This document shows, piece by piece, positions 47,474-56,433 of a stretch of DNA of 64,000 bases (position 1 is the stretch's first letter; each line of letters starts with the position of its first letter). This stretch comes from Vibrio splendidus (GTDB taxonomy: Bacteria > Pseudomonadota > Gammaproteobacteria > Enterobacterales > Vibrionaceae): assembly GCF_001557875.1 (NCBI RefSeq), contig NZ_LNRF01000001.1:1-64000 (forward strand). The letters are read 5' to 3'. The notes beneath the pieces are model-generated. The model did no database searches. It was given only the letters and a program-made list of their open reading frames with translations, and was not told the origin of the DNA. A program made the translations under genes and the position numbers.

Positions 47474-47893
47474 CTATCGAGTCGGATAAGCCTGCCCTTC
47501 CCCCTGAGAAGTCGCGGCCGATGAAGCGTGTCTGTGCAGCCACACCCAGCGGTCCGTTTTCTTGAGCATCACGCTCCAACGAACAGGGATAAACAAAATC
47601 GATCCACCCACATTCAAATGGATGGTTAAACATTGTGAAACCACAGCATGATCACCCGATATCACAGTATCTGACCAACCCCATTCAAATCTTATCGCTG
47701 TAGCTTCAGAAAAATTTCTCAGAAATAGCTGCTTTACTGATTCTGCACCTGAACATAGCTCATCTTCGCCCGTCCCTATCACTGAAATGTGGCCACTCGC
47801 ATCAAATACACGCATCAGTGCTTCAATATCTTTTGCACAATACGCGTCTGCGTAATCATTTAACGTAGCCATAATGTCGTCGAGATCTTTCAT
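47474..47893 (-). CDS. SnoaL/NTF2-like small protein (DUF4440 type)
   Basis: 139 residues from ATG 47893 with AAGGAG at ideal spacing. The NTF2-like cone fold is suggested by MATLNDYADAYCAKDIEALMRVF, DASGHISVIG and the C-terminal beta pattern VRWSVMLKKTDRWVWLHRHAS. Such proteins are small enzymes or binders with no fixed function (DUF4440, calcium/calmodulin-kinase association domain group). The tail is polar. Convergent with the AEC gene, only 16 bases between stops. Confidence 0.75.
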   Translation of the reverse strand: MKDLDDIMATLNDYADAYCAKDIEALMRVFDASGHISVIGTGEDELCSGAESVKQLFLRNFSEATAIRFEWGWSDTVISGDHAVVSQCLTIHLNVGGSILFIPVRWSVMLKKTDRWVWLHRHASSAATSQGEGQAYPTR

Positions 47894-48204
47894 GGTGCAC
47901 TCCTTGGTTACCATGAATTGTAGACCAATGTTTTAAAACAATTCGCTCCAAATCAAAGTGCCACCTGTAGAGTATTTTGAAGCTTTGGTAACGACGTAGC
48001 GACACTCACGCAACCGAGAAAACCCGACTCGACATGAAAATGTTGGCTTCAATACTTCATTCTAAATGGATTCAAAAGCAGCCATTTGGTGACACATCTC
48101 GTAACCAGCATATTAATCACAGCAGAGCCCTAATGCATATCCTATAGTTAACAGTGGTTTACCTATCATAAGTTCATTTCTACGTTAATTATAAGGATAT
48201 AAAA
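47894..48204. other. non-coding interval before the amidohydrolase gene
   Basis: 311 bases. The left end holds the promoter and ribosome site of the minus-strand SnoaL-like gene, the right end an AAGGATAT site for the amidohydrolase gene. No dyad or repeat of note. Confidence 0.45.
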
Positions 48205-49581
48205 ATGAAGAAGACTTTACTTGCCTCGTCACTGGCATTGGTGGCGTCATTTGCCTATGCCGAAGAGACTCAACTCCCACAAACGTTATTTCAAAACGTA
48301 GATATCTTCAACGGCACTGAAAACAAGTTATACGAAGATCATTTTGTATTGGTCGAAGGCAATATCATTACCTCTATCTCAGCCAAAGCGATTGATGTTC
48401 GTGATGATGCTGTTGTTATTGACGGCACAGGCAAAACCTTAACCCCAGGCTTTATCGAAAACCATGCGCACCTGATGTTAATGGGGCCAAGCTTACCGAC
48501 AATGGAATCCAACACCACATGGGAAGATTTCGCGATACACGGAACGCGTATGGCTGAGATGTACTTGATGCAAGGCTTCACCACTGTGCGTGATGCCGGT
48601 GGCGCAAATGGTGGTTTAAGAAGAGCCATCGATGCTGGCCAAATTCTCGGACCTCGTTATTACCCATCGGGCGCGTTTTTGAGTACCCGTGGCGGCCATG
48701 CTGACTTTGCAAACTACACAGCCCCAGTTGGAGAGGAAACCAACTTCAGCCGCTTAAACATGGCACAAGAAGTCGACAGCGTTGCCGAAGTGAAAAAGTA
48801 CGCTCGTAACAACTTCCGTATGGGTGCTACGCAATTGAAATACATGCAGTCAGGTGGTGTGGTTTCAGCCTTTGACCCATGGCAATTACTCGCAGGTTCA
48901 CCTGAAGAAGTAGGTGCAGCCGTTGAGGTAGCCGATACCTACGGCAGTTACGTTATGGCGCACTCCTATCGAAAAGAAGCGATCATTGGCGCACTGAACG
49001 CAGGCGTTAAATCCATTGAGCACGGCTTCATGTTCGACTGTGAAATTTCCGAACTCATGGAAGAAAAAGGGGCGTACATCACCACTAACCTCACCGCTTT
49101 TGACCCTAACCTTCTTGAGATCCCTGCAGTTAAGAACGTTGCATCCAGCCTAGCCAAAGCAAAATCAGCTTCTGCTGCATTCAAAGATTACATTCCGAAT
49201 ATGAAGAAATGCCCAGCTCCTCGTGGCTTTCAAACTGACTGTGTAGGCTCTGTTGATGCGTGTAACATTCAAATTGCTTACGAGAAAAAGCTGAACAACG
49301 ATTTCTTTGGTCCTTACGAGTCATTGAAAACACTCACTTCAGTCGGTGGCGAGATTGCCACACTATCAGGTGACTTCATGAACCCATACCCAGACGCAAA
49401 ATTAGGCGTTATTGAAAAAGGTGCTTATGCAGATATCCTTCTGCTAGATGGCAACCCATTCGAAGATTTTTCTGTGGTCGGTACGGGAGACCAATGGTTT
49501 GGTGCCGATAAGCGACCAGAATCTCCAGAGTCCATCCAACTTATTATGAAAGATGGTGTTATCTACAAAAACAGCCTTTAA
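48205..49581 (+). CDS. exported amidohydrolase-family protein
   Basis: 458 residues with a signal peptide (ASSLALVASFAYA|EE), so periplasmic or secreted. Metal-dependent amidohydrolase barrel: GFIENHAHLML (first two His), QLKYMQSGGV (Lys ligand region), MAHSYRKEA (His), SIEHGFMFDC (His) and FQTDC, where the Asp equals the usual FGTD. The relation is to the imidazolonepropionase-like or Xaa-Pro dipeptidase-type group that cleaves amide bonds in peptides or antibiotics; the substrate is unknown. Stands alone among mixed genes. Followed by an unusually structured intergenic stretch. Confidence 0.82.
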   Translation: MKKTLLASSLALVASFAYAEETQLPQTLFQNVDIFNGTENKLYEDHFVLVEGNIITSISAKAIDVRDDAVVIDGTGKTLTPGFIENHAHLMLMGPSLPTMESNTTWEDFAIHGTRMAEMYLMQGFTTVRDAGGANGGLRRAIDAGQILGPRYYPSGAFLSTRGGHADFANYTAPVGEETNFSRLNMAQEVDSVAEVKKYARNNFRMGATQLKYMQSGGVVSAFDPWQLLAGSPEEVGAAVEVADTYGSYVMAHSYRKEAIIGALNAGVKSIEHGFMFDCEISELMEEKGAYITTNLTAFDPNLLEIPAVKNVASSLAKAKSASAAFKDYIPNMKKCPAPRGFQTDCVGSVDACNIQIAYEKKLNNDFFGPYESLKTLTSVGGEIATLSGDFMNPYPDAKLGVIEKGAYADILLLDGNPFEDFSVVGTGDQWFGADKRPESPESIQLIMKDGVIYKNSL

Positions 49582-49677
49582 GGCTTAGGTTTAAAGCTTT
49601 GAGTTTCAAGCTTTAGACTTCAAAGCTTTTTAAAGAAGTAACTTGGTTCATCGGCTCTCATCAAGCCGATGAACCAA
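49572..49677 (+). repeat. hairpin-dense intergenic segment
   Basis: AGCC(TTTAA)GGCT straddles the stop codon (49572-49584). AAAGCTTTGA (49593-49602) pairs with TCAAAGCTTT (49620-49629). A perfect 14-bp stem TTGGTTCATCGGCT (49643-49656) / AGCCGATGAACCAA (49664-49677) has a 7-nt loop and no T-run after it. Three AAGCTT copies occur within 40 bases. Confidence 0.6.
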
Positions 49678-49735
49678 TTGATAACAACGTTCCAGTGACC
49701 GATAACTCAGTAACTGATAATCCACTAACCAATAA

Positions 49736-50380
49736 GTGAACCAAACATTGAATAGACTAATTACCCTCTTTGTATCCATTGTTTCGTTTGGCAGTTTTGC
49801 TAGTGAACCAACAGAACTAGATTGGAAAGATCTGAGACCAGTACATGCACAGAACCAAGTTGTGCTTCCGGAAATAAGCTATCAACAAAAGCTAATCCTT
49901 CAGCAAATATTCACCCTAAGCCAATACGATGACCCAAAGAACAATGAGGAGTTAGTAGCACTGAAAGAAACATTAAAGTCAGAAGGATTGGACGCGGATG
50001 AGTTGCTGAAACTACGCTCAGAATATATTGTGAATCAACAACGTGCGGCAGAAACGGTAACACATGACTTCGATGGTAAAAGTGTTCGTATTCCTGGATT
50101 TCTAGTACCTATCGAGTTTTCAGCGCCGCTAGTCGCCACCGAGTTCTTGTTAGTTCCCACGGCTGGCGCTTGTATCCATATGCCGCCGCCACCAGCCAAT
50201 CAAATCGTAAGGGTCTCTTACCCTGAAGGCTACAAAGTAGAAACGGTTCAATACCCTGTTTGGGTGGAAGGCGTGATTTCTTCAAAATTGACAACAGACA
50301 ATGTATACCTCGTTGATGGAGATACCGATGTCACCATGGGATACAAACTCAATGCCTCAATGGTAGTGAATTATCACTAA
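49736..50380 (+). CDS. exported DUF3299-family protein
   Basis: 214 residues from GTG 49736. An N-terminal signal (LITLFVSIVSFGSFA|SE) is followed by a helical region and a C-terminal beta domain. The DUF3299 hallmarks are DFDGKSVRIPGFLVPIEF and the CIHMPPPPANQIV motif, typical of this periplasmic family often found with ABC transporter or metal-related genes. No partner is nearby here. Function unknown. Two hairpins follow, the second a good terminator. Confidence 0.8.
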   Translation: MNQTLNRLITLFVSIVSFGSFASEPTELDWKDLRPVHAQNQVVLPEISYQQKLILQQIFTLSQYDDPKNNEELVALKETLKSEGLDADELLKLRSEYIVNQQRAAETVTHDFDGKSVRIPGFLVPIEFSAPLVATEFLLVPTAGACIHMPPPPANQIVRVSYPEGYKVETVQYPVWVEGVISSKLTTDNVYLVDGDTDVTMGYKLNASMVVNYH

Positions 50381-50414
50381 CCTACAGTCGAACCACAACT
50401 AAATATTAACGCAT

Positions 50415-50442
50415 ATTTAGGCGACAACATGAGCGCCTAAAT
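50415..50442 (+). other. hairpin after the DUF3299 gene
   Basis: ATTTAGGCG (50415-50423) pairs with CGCCTAAAT (50434-50442) around a 10-base loop. No T-run; it precedes the proper terminator by about 20 bases. Confidence 0.5.
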
Positions 50443-50459
50443 TCATGATCAATCGAAAT

Positions 50460-50488
50460 CTAAAGAGCCTGAATAGTAGGCTCTTTTT
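50460..50488. terminator. terminator between convergent genes
   Basis: AAAGAGCCT (50462-50470) pairs with AGGCTCTTT (50478-50486), followed by TT, and the A-rich left side makes it usable on both strands. Confidence 0.85.
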
Positions 50489-50505
50489 CATATCTCGACA
50501 GATAT

Positions 50506-51162
50506 TTACTTCGCACATTTATCCAGTTTAAGCTCTGCCGTTACCTTGGTAAGGCGCAGCGCTATTGCGAAACAGACTAAGTAAGGACTCACATACCAGA
50601 AGAGGCTTTCTAATGGCTGCTTCACCTGCGCTTCTCTGGTTCTTATGTATTGGTTTTTCTGCTTCTCATACTGACTCAGCATACCATCCACCCACACCGC
50701 ATCACTTTCAACCAGCGATACGCTCGGCGCAGGAACCGTAAAATCCGATGCGTTGGGTAACAAAGTGAAATCGACATCTTTGAACGTGATCGCTGTATTC
50801 AAATACCACAAACACGCTTCATGATGCTGAGCGTGATTATCTAAAGACGGCTGACCTGTGCAGGTATCACTTCTCAACTTATCCAAAGAAAACTGCTGAA
50901 CCGATTCTAAAATCGCCACCGCTCTGGTTTGTTCGGTTTCAACCCAATCACCCGCTACTTTCGCACGAATCTCAGACACTGCACCCAGCATCCCGATACC
51001 CGCTAGAAACGGCCATAAATAATCCATGAGCTTCCATTTTCGTCGGCTCAAGTTGAACCCACACCAAATCGGAAGATGAAAAAGGAGCGTTAGCCCAAGC
51101 GATAGCAAAACGAAATTCAAAGAGCTAGAGAGCATGAGTTCGCTATCAAAGAAGTTCTTCAT
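50506..51162 (-). CDS. hypothetical membrane protein
   Basis: 218 residues with membrane helices near residues 14-34 and 47-63, a mostly soluble middle (about 70-180, with cysteines C100 and C117 in a Ser/His-rich segment) and a C-terminal helix (about 187-203). The middle region likely faces the periplasm. No family recognised. It is the last of a minus-strand series of small genes. Confidence 0.55.
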   Translation of the reverse strand: MKNFFDSELMLSSSLNFVLLSLGLTLLFHLPIWCGFNLSRRKWKLMDYLWPFLAGIGMLGAVSEIRAKVAGDWVETEQTRAVAILESVQQFSLDKLRSDTCTGQPSLDNHAQHHEACLWYLNTAITFKDVDFTLLPNASDFTVPAPSVSLVESDAVWVDGMLSQYEKQKNQYIRTREAQVKQPLESLFWYVSPYLVCFAIALRLTKVTAELKLDKCAK

Positions 51163-51294
51163 AATGAGAGACTTGCCTGTATAACAAAGAGAAATTTGAT
51201 ACTAAATTCGATATTTGAAAGGAGTGTAAGGGGAAAGTAAAAACAGCACTAAAAGTTAGAGTTTGGATAAATAGCATCCAATTGAAACTTGTCG

Positions 51295-51768
51295 TTATTT
51301 CGAGGCCAACACATGCTCGATAAAAACCGACTTCTTGTCACGGTACTTTTCTTGAGACCAACCTTCACAAGCCATTTTGAGGGTGTTGTATTGCTGAACT
51401 AATGCCGGGGTCGCACGTAGCTTGTCACGAAACCTCAGAAAGCATTCGAACTCAGAACCGTTGGCGACCACTTGCAAGGCCACATCATCCCCTGATGTAG
51501 ACTCCAACATACACAGTTCCGGCGTTCTTAAGGTATCGAGTTTCTCTGTAAAGCCGAGTGTTGTGAGTCTCTCTATAACATCCTCAAATTCGCCAAGATC
51601 AACACCTACGAAGATATCCAAATCGCCCTTAGACACGGCAAAAGGAATAGAAGATGCGCCTACGTGCTCAACTCTCGCGTTAGGGATTAGCTTTTTGATG
51701 TCACGCTCGTATCGGATAAACAGCTCGTTGCAAGCCGCTTGGTATTGTTCCTCGGGGTAAAATTTCAT
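51295..51768 (-). CDS. GrpB-like nucleotidyltransferase-fold protein
   Basis: 157 residues. The GrpB/UPF0157 pattern is clear: ARVEHVGASSIPFAVSKGDLDIFVGV, split here as the GS-like turn and the DxD pair of a nucleotidyltransferase fold, followed by LTTLGF and FLRFRDKL. Bacterial GrpB proteins have an NT fold and are sometimes fused to CoaE; their substrate is not established. Cytoplasmic. About 17 bases separate it from the small membrane gene upstream on the same strand. Confidence 0.85.
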   Translation of the reverse strand: MKFYPEEQYQAACNELFIRYERDIKKLIPNARVEHVGASSIPFAVSKGDLDIFVGVDLGEFEDVIERLTTLGFTEKLDTLRTPELCMLESTSGDDVALQVVANGSEFECFLRFRDKLRATPALVQQYNTLKMACEGWSQEKYRDKKSVFIEHVLASK

Positions 51769-51784
51769 ATATCCTCACTCCGAA

Positions 51785-52024
51785 TCACAAACTATTGAAG
51801 ACACCAATTGCTAACAGAAATAACACGATGCTAATAGCTCCGATATAAGAGATTCTGGTTCGCTCTTTTTCAGTTGGAATCAATGGGGGGAAGCGCCCTA
51901 ATGTGAATACTTTACAGACTATCCAGCCAGCTCCGTAACCAATGAACTCAATCAATATCGACTGAAACAGATACCTAAAGAATGAGCTCAATGCCCTAAA
52001 ATACGCGACTATCAAGTCTTCCAT
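51785..52024 (-). CDS. small hypothetical two-helix membrane protein
   Basis: 79 residues with two hydrophobic segments (about 18-40 and 58-77) joined by a charged loop (PTEKERTRIS). Close spacing to the GrpB-like gene suggests cotranscription. No family recognised. Confidence 0.45.
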   Translation of the reverse strand: MEDLIVAYFRALSSFFRYLFQSILIEFIGYGAGWIVCKVFTLGRFPPLIPTEKERTRISYIGAISIVLFLLAIGVFNSL

Positions 52025-52261
52025 TTTTTGTCCTAACTAAAGTCAATTTGGACTAAAAATGCCATGGGTAGAGATTCATATCAAGAACCTTATACAGGAC
52101 TGCGCATGGAATTAGCTATTTGGTACTTGGTTAGATATTCAGAATTGTGCAATGAGGAGAGAGATAAATAGCGCCAATAAATATTGACGCTTAACGTTCC
52201 GTTAGAAGTTTGGAGATATTTCGATAGCACATTGAGAGCTTCAATTTGTCTAAGTAACAAA

Positions 52262-53128
52262 CTACCGACGACCAAAATTTACTTTCAAGACATTATGATG
52301 CTCAGTCTGCTCAACCAGATTTTGACGTTTCCAAACCTGGTTTTGCTTCCAGCACAAACCTGTTTTTTGAATTAATATGCCGCAACCACAATGTGAAGAT
52401 AAGCTCCCTGTCATTTGTATACCACCAATCTGTGAACTGTCAGGAGTCAGTTCGATTCTTGTCCCCGCGATCGTCATATTGACTTCTACAGCAGTTATTG
52501 GAAAGGTCAAGTCATCGAACACATCATAACCATACTTCTTAATTGCTTGTTCTTTACTTTTAAGCTCTATAAAACGCAAGTATAGATAGTCTCCATTAGG
52601 GTAACTAACCTCTAGCTCTTTCCCTTGAGGAGGACTTCTTAAATCAATTGGTGAGCCGATGTTTTCCCAAGAATTATCTTCAATTATAATTCGCTCTTCT
52701 GATTCTAAACTCAGCATATTTACATTCAACCGTAAATAACCATGTTCGTCTCGTACTAATGAAACTAGGTCTACATTATCGATAGTAATTATCTTTGGCG
52801 TTTCATAATAAAAGTTGCCACCTACAACTGCTAACAAGTCCTTACGTAGCCAGTCCAGACTTCCCTTAACCAAATCTGCATTTACCTTATCCCTTTTTAA
52901 AGCATGGAGTTGATCCACCGTATAAGCTCCACCATCTGCTTTCTTATGATGTTGTGCACACAAAGCGATCATACCTTCAGGCTCATTATGAGCTCTCACG
53001 CTTACTGGAGGATCAAAGTGATGGTATTCAAGATAAGGGTTTCCACACCCTTTTACTGGACAGCCAAAACCAACTTCTGTGCGAAGCACCTTCTTTACCG
53101 CTTTAGGGATAGGCTTTCGTCCCGACAT
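52262..53128 (-). CDS. HNH endonuclease-domain protein
   Basis: 288 residues from ATG 53128 (GGAG nine bases upstream); a TTG at 53143 is a less likely start. The N-terminal HNH/zinc module shows C23 and C28 (CPVKGC), the catalytic HH pair H36-H37 (EYHHFDP) and C57-x2-H60-H61 (CAQHH). The remaining about 200 residues have no motif I know, apart from a late HCGCG. Base composition is visibly more AT-rich than the neighbouring catabolic genes, consistent with transfer. Possible defence or mobile-element enzyme, but no partner gene adjoins. Confidence 0.75.
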   Translation of the reverse strand: MSGRKPIPKAVKKVLRTEVGFGCPVKGCGNPYLEYHHFDPPVSVRAHNEPEGMIALCAQHHKKADGGAYTVDQLHALKRDKVNADLVKGSLDWLRKDLLAVVGGNFYYETPKIITIDNVDLVSLVRDEHGYLRLNVNMLSLESEERIIIEDNSWENIGSPIDLRSPPQGKELEVSYPNGDYLYLRFIELKSKEQAIKKYGYDVFDDLTFPITAVEVNMTIAGTRIELTPDSSQIGGIQMTGSLSSHCGCGILIQKTGLCWKQNQVWKRQNLVEQTEHHNVLKVNFGRR

Positions 53129-53289
53129 ATATCGTAACTCCAACTTTGAATAGTATTTAAGGTAAATCGAACATATAGTTCTGCCCGCATTTAAGCGAAT
53201 ATCACTAATAACATTTCATTCCGATCACTTTAATCCACATATGCATATAGAGTCACCAACTGAATGATAAATCTACATTACCTTTCTCC

Positions 53290-53325
53290 AAAAACAAAAA
53301 GCCCCGGTTATAGGAACCGGGGAAA
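53290..53325 (-). terminator. terminator of the puuE-puuD operon
   Basis: CCCCGGTT (53302-53309) pairs with AACCGGGG (53315-53322); on the minus strand CTTTTTGTTTTT follows. It lies 90 bases past the puuD stop. Confidence 0.88.
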
Positions 53326-53416
53326 CAGGGTGGGATGAGTTTGGTGCGTGCCCGAAACCAAACTCTCCCCAAGCCTCACCTAAGACTCATGCTCTTAGGT
53401 AAAGGATTTCACAGCA

Positions 53417-54733
53417 TTATTGAAGCGTAGCGCCTTGCTCTACCCAAGTGCCGATGAGTGCGCGTTCTTCGTCGGTCATTTGAGTCATGTTACCGAGCGG
53501 CATCACCTTGGTTGTTACGGTTTGAGCAACAATTCTTGGTACGTTGGCTTTAATCTCTTCTGGCGTATCAAACATCACACCGCCTGGCGCAGCAGCAAAA
53601 GCGGCGTGGCTTGGGGTTGATGAGTGACACACAGAACAGCGCTCTTGAATGACTTTGTTGATGGTTTCAAAGCTGACGCCTGCGCTAGCAGGTTGCGTTG
53701 CGTGGTCTGCAGGTGCAGCTTGTGAACTAGTCGTTGAAGCGGTGTCGTTTGCAGCAAGTTCTTCTGTCGCTGATTCCGTCGCGCTGACTTGCACTTCTTG
53801 AACCACTGGCGCTTGTACAACCGGAGTCATCTGCTTTTTCGCGTAAGGTGAGGTCACAAACGCAAGCGTGATCATACCCAATGCAGCTACTGGTACTGTC
53901 CATGCAAACTTCTGGCTACCATGACGCGTGTTGAAGTAGTGACGCACCAAGATACTGAAAATCGCTAAGCCTGCAAGAATCAACCAGTTGTATTCCGAAC
54001 CGTAAGTACTTGGGAAGTGGTTACTGATCATGATGAACAGCACTGGCAGTGTCATGTAGTTATTGTGACGAGAACGCAGTAGACCTTTCGCAGGCAATGC
54101 CGGATCCGGTTCGCGCTTCTCTTCAATCGCTTTCACCAAGTTGCGCTGTGCTGGCATGATAACGCGGAATACGTTACCCACCATGATGGTACCAATGATC
54201 GCACCAACATGGATGTAAGCACCACGGCCACTGAACACTTGAGTTAGGCCATATGTTGCTGCAACGAGCAGCACAAACAGCACAACACCAAGCAACACTG
54301 GAGTTTTACCTAATGGTGAGTCACACAGTAGGTCGTAGATAAACCAACCGGCAACGAAAGAACCAATACCAATCGCGATTGCAGTGGTTGAATCAAGACC
54401 AGAGCCCGGTGCAATCAGGTAAATCTCAGCGTTAAGGTAGTAAACCACACCCAGTAGACACACACCGGTGATCCACGTGAAGTAAGCTTCCCATTTGAAC
54501 CAGTGCAGGTGCTCTGGCATCTCTGGTGGTGCAAGTTTGTATTTTTCTAGGTGATAAATACCACCACCGTGAATTGCCCATAAGTCGCCAGAAAGGCCCG
54601 TTTTTGGGTTTACTCGGTTAAGGTTGTTCTCTAACCAAACAAAGTAAAATGATGCGCCTATCCACGCAACACCAACAATCATGTGAGCCCAGCGTATCGC
54701 TAAGTTCAACCATTCTGTAATATGCGGATCCAT
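53417..54733 (-). CDS. puuD: PuuD, membrane urate oxidase with C-terminal cytochrome c domain
   Basis: 438 residues from ATG 54733, after CAGGAG; the allA stop lies 14 bases upstream. The N-terminal part has about eight membrane helices (WLNLAIRWAHMIVGVAWIGAS). A Thr/Ala/Ser-rich linker (about 310-355) leads to a cytochrome c domain with heme-binding CSVCH (about 366-370) and distal-Met candidate KVMPLG. PuuD oxidises urate to 5-hydroxyisourate, passing electrons to cytochrome c rather than making H2O2, as established for this family. It replaces uricase in the pathway. Last gene of the five-gene minus-strand operon. Confidence 0.93.
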   Translation of the reverse strand: MDPHITEWLNLAIRWAHMIVGVAWIGASFYFVWLENNLNRVNPKTGLSGDLWAIHGGGIYHLEKYKLAPPEMPEHLHWFKWEAYFTWITGVCLLGVVYYLNAEIYLIAPGSGLDSTTAIAIGIGSFVAGWFIYDLLCDSPLGKTPVLLGVVLFVLLVAATYGLTQVFSGRGAYIHVGAIIGTIMVGNVFRVIMPAQRNLVKAIEEKREPDPALPAKGLLRSRHNNYMTLPVLFIMISNHFPSTYGSEYNWLILAGLAIFSILVRHYFNTRHGSQKFAWTVPVAALGMITLAFVTSPYAKKQMTPVVQAPVVQEVQVSATESATEELAANDTASTTSSQAAPADHATQPASAGVSFETINKVIQERCSVCHSSTPSHAAFAAAPGGVMFDTPEEIKANVPRIVAQTVTTKVMPLGNMTQMTDEERALIGTWVEQGATLQ

Positions 54734-54747
54734 AATAAACTCCTGTA

Positions 54748-55308
54748 TCACAACGCTTTAGCTAAACGTTGCTCTTCCTTATTGTCGTCCGTTGGCAGAT
54801 CGTCCAAATGCAATGCCACTAGGTCGTTGTCGAAATAAACTTCATCACAGTTGTGTCCTTCGCCGCCTCTATCGACGATCAAGAACTGGTCTTGATCGGT
54901 GAGGGCGAGAACTGGGTGGTGCCACACCCCTTTGTGATAGTTCACTCCTTGACGGCCGTTGCTCAAGAAAGCTCGGCTATTGGCTAATGTTGGATCATCG
55001 CCTTTTGGTGCAACAACAATTAAATAGGGTTGACCAAGTAATGGAATGAATGCCTGAGAGCCAAGTGGATGACGCTCTAACATTTTGATGGTCAGTGGGT
55101 AGCTCAACGGTGTGGCTTGGAAGATGCTGATGATGGCTTCTCCGCCTTGGTCTTGCACATCCGTTGTCGCTAGCTTGTGGTAGCGACGTGTTGATCCACT
55201 GTTGATCATGAAGAAATCACTATTATCGGACTCGATAACATCGCCAAACTCTGCAAAAGCCTGCTTGGTTAACGGTTCGATGGATAAACGACGTATTCCA
55301 TTACTCAT
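54748..55308 (-). CDS. allA: ureidoglycolate lyase
   Basis: 186 residues, cupin-fold AllA family, cleaving ureidoglycolate to glyoxylate and urea, the last step encoded here. Markers are the start LSIEPLTKQAFAEFGDVI, the RYHKLA segment, LERHPLGSQAFIPL and the C-terminal GVWHHPVLAL with the metal-binding His pair. About 20 residues longer than E. coli AllA at the C-terminus. AAGGAAA precedes the start. 15 bases separate it from alc, and puuD begins 14 bases beyond it, so the three genes are cotranscribed. Confidence 0.93.
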   Translation of the reverse strand: MSNGIRRLSIEPLTKQAFAEFGDVIESDNSDFFMINSGSTRRYHKLATTDVQDQGGEAIISIFQATPLSYPLTIKMLERHPLGSQAFIPLLGQPYLIVVAPKGDDPTLANSRAFLSNGRQGVNYHKGVWHHPVLALTDQDQFLIVDRGGEGHNCDEVYFDNDLVALHLDDLPTDDNKEEQRLAKAL

Positions 55309-55323
55309 ATCTGATTTCCTTAC

Positions 55324-56310
55324 CTATTTCGCCTTCGTACCAAATAGACGCAAACGGCTGATACCACCATCTGGGAATATGTTTGCACGTACGTGGGTAA
55401 TCGCACCAAGGTCATTAACCTCAGAAATGAATTCGTGAATTTCGTGCGCTTGCAGCTTTTGTGCAGGCAACAGTTCACGCCAGAATAGGCTTTGTGTTTC
55501 TACTTGGTCGTCGGTACCGCCTTTCACATAAGCGGCTTGAATTGAGCAGCTGTCTGGGTAGTTACCTTTGAAGTGAGCCGTATCAACGACGATACGTTCA
55601 ATGTTACCTGGGTGGCCTAGTGCCACGATAACCCAGTCGTTACCCGGTGTACGACGACGTGCTGTTTCCCAACCGTCACCCATGTTTTCGCCGCGGCCTG
55701 GGCCTAAGATATTGGCTTTGTTGCCATAGTGCTCATCGCTACATGCGAGTGCTCGACCACCGTGTTCAACGGCTGCCAGGTCAACTTGTTGCTGAGAATC
55801 TATTGCGTCCCAATCCACGCTTGGTCGACCGTAAACACGCAAGCGTGCAACACCGCCGTCTGGGTAGATGTTCAAACGTAGGTGAGTAAATACTTGGTCG
55901 CTTTCAATTGCTTCAAGATGATGATGATCACCCTGTAATGCCATTGAAGGCAGAATTTCTTGCCACTCTGTTGAGTCCGTCGGTTCACCTTGTGGTGAAT
56001 AACACGCGTCAATTGATGCCGAAGGTGGGAAGTTACCTGTGAAGAAAGAGGTATCAATATCAACGCCAGCAATAGTGCCAGCTAGACCAAGGCGAACGAC
56101 ACAGTAGTCATAACCTTCGCCACGTTTGCGTCTGCTTTCCCAACCGTCCATCCACTTGCCGTTGTCGTCGTATAAGTCGTCTTTCCACTCTGGCGCTGCG
56201 TGGCTGAGTAGACGGCTTTTATCCGCGAAAAAATCGTCTGTTGCGAATATAGCTTCTGAGCCGAGTTTTTCGTCTGCAAGGTTTATGTACTGTTCAAATT
56301 TATGGGTCAT
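55324..56310 (-). CDS. alc: allantoicase
   Basis: 328 residues with the internally duplicated jelly-roll fold of allantoicase. Each half carries the same signature: [19 protein letters not shown] and [19 protein letters not shown], then [14 protein letters not shown] and [14 protein letters not shown]. It hydrolyses allantoate to ureidoglycolate and urea. The presence of alc rather than an AllC-type amidohydrolase fixes the route as the urea-releasing one. It follows uraD by 123 bases on the minus strand. Confidence 0.95.
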   Translation of the reverse strand: MTHKFEQYINLADEKLGSEAIFATDDFFADKSRLLSHAAPEWKDDLYDDNGKWMDGWESRRKRGEGYDYCVVRLGLAGTIAGVDIDTSFFTGNFPPSASIDACYSPQGEPTDSTEWQEILPSMALQGDHHHLEAIESDQVFTHLRLNIYPDGGVARLRVYGRPSVDWDAIDSQQQVDLAAVEHGGRALACSDEHYGNKANILGPGRGENMGDGWETARRRTPGNDWVIVALGHPGNIERIVVDTAHFKGNYPDSCSIQAAYVKGGTDDQVETQSLFWRELLPAQKLQAHEIHEFISEVNDLGAITHVRANIFPDGGISRLRLFGTKAK

Positions 56311-56433
56311 GTCCGTGTAATCCTATGAAATTAATCAAGTAATAATAAAATGAGAACTTAGTGGCTTATGTTTTTACAAATCAAACCTTTAGCGCACTAA
56401 GACTGGGCTGAGATAGCTGTTAACTCCGTTAAC

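Noticed and set aside
48205..49581. Apparent absence of the catalytic Asp of amidohydrolases in the exported protein
   Set aside because: On re-reading, FQTDC occupies the FGTD position, so the metal ligand set looks complete.
52170..52205. Integron attC-like words (GCTTAAC near GTTAGAA) downstream of the HNH gene
   Set aside because: The inverse core halves are only a few bases apart, far too close for an attC site, and no integrase or cassette array is present.
52090..52275. 61-residue minus-strand frame overlapping the HNH gene end
   Set aside because: It starts at a TTG inside the HNH gene without a ribosome site and has no recognisable content.
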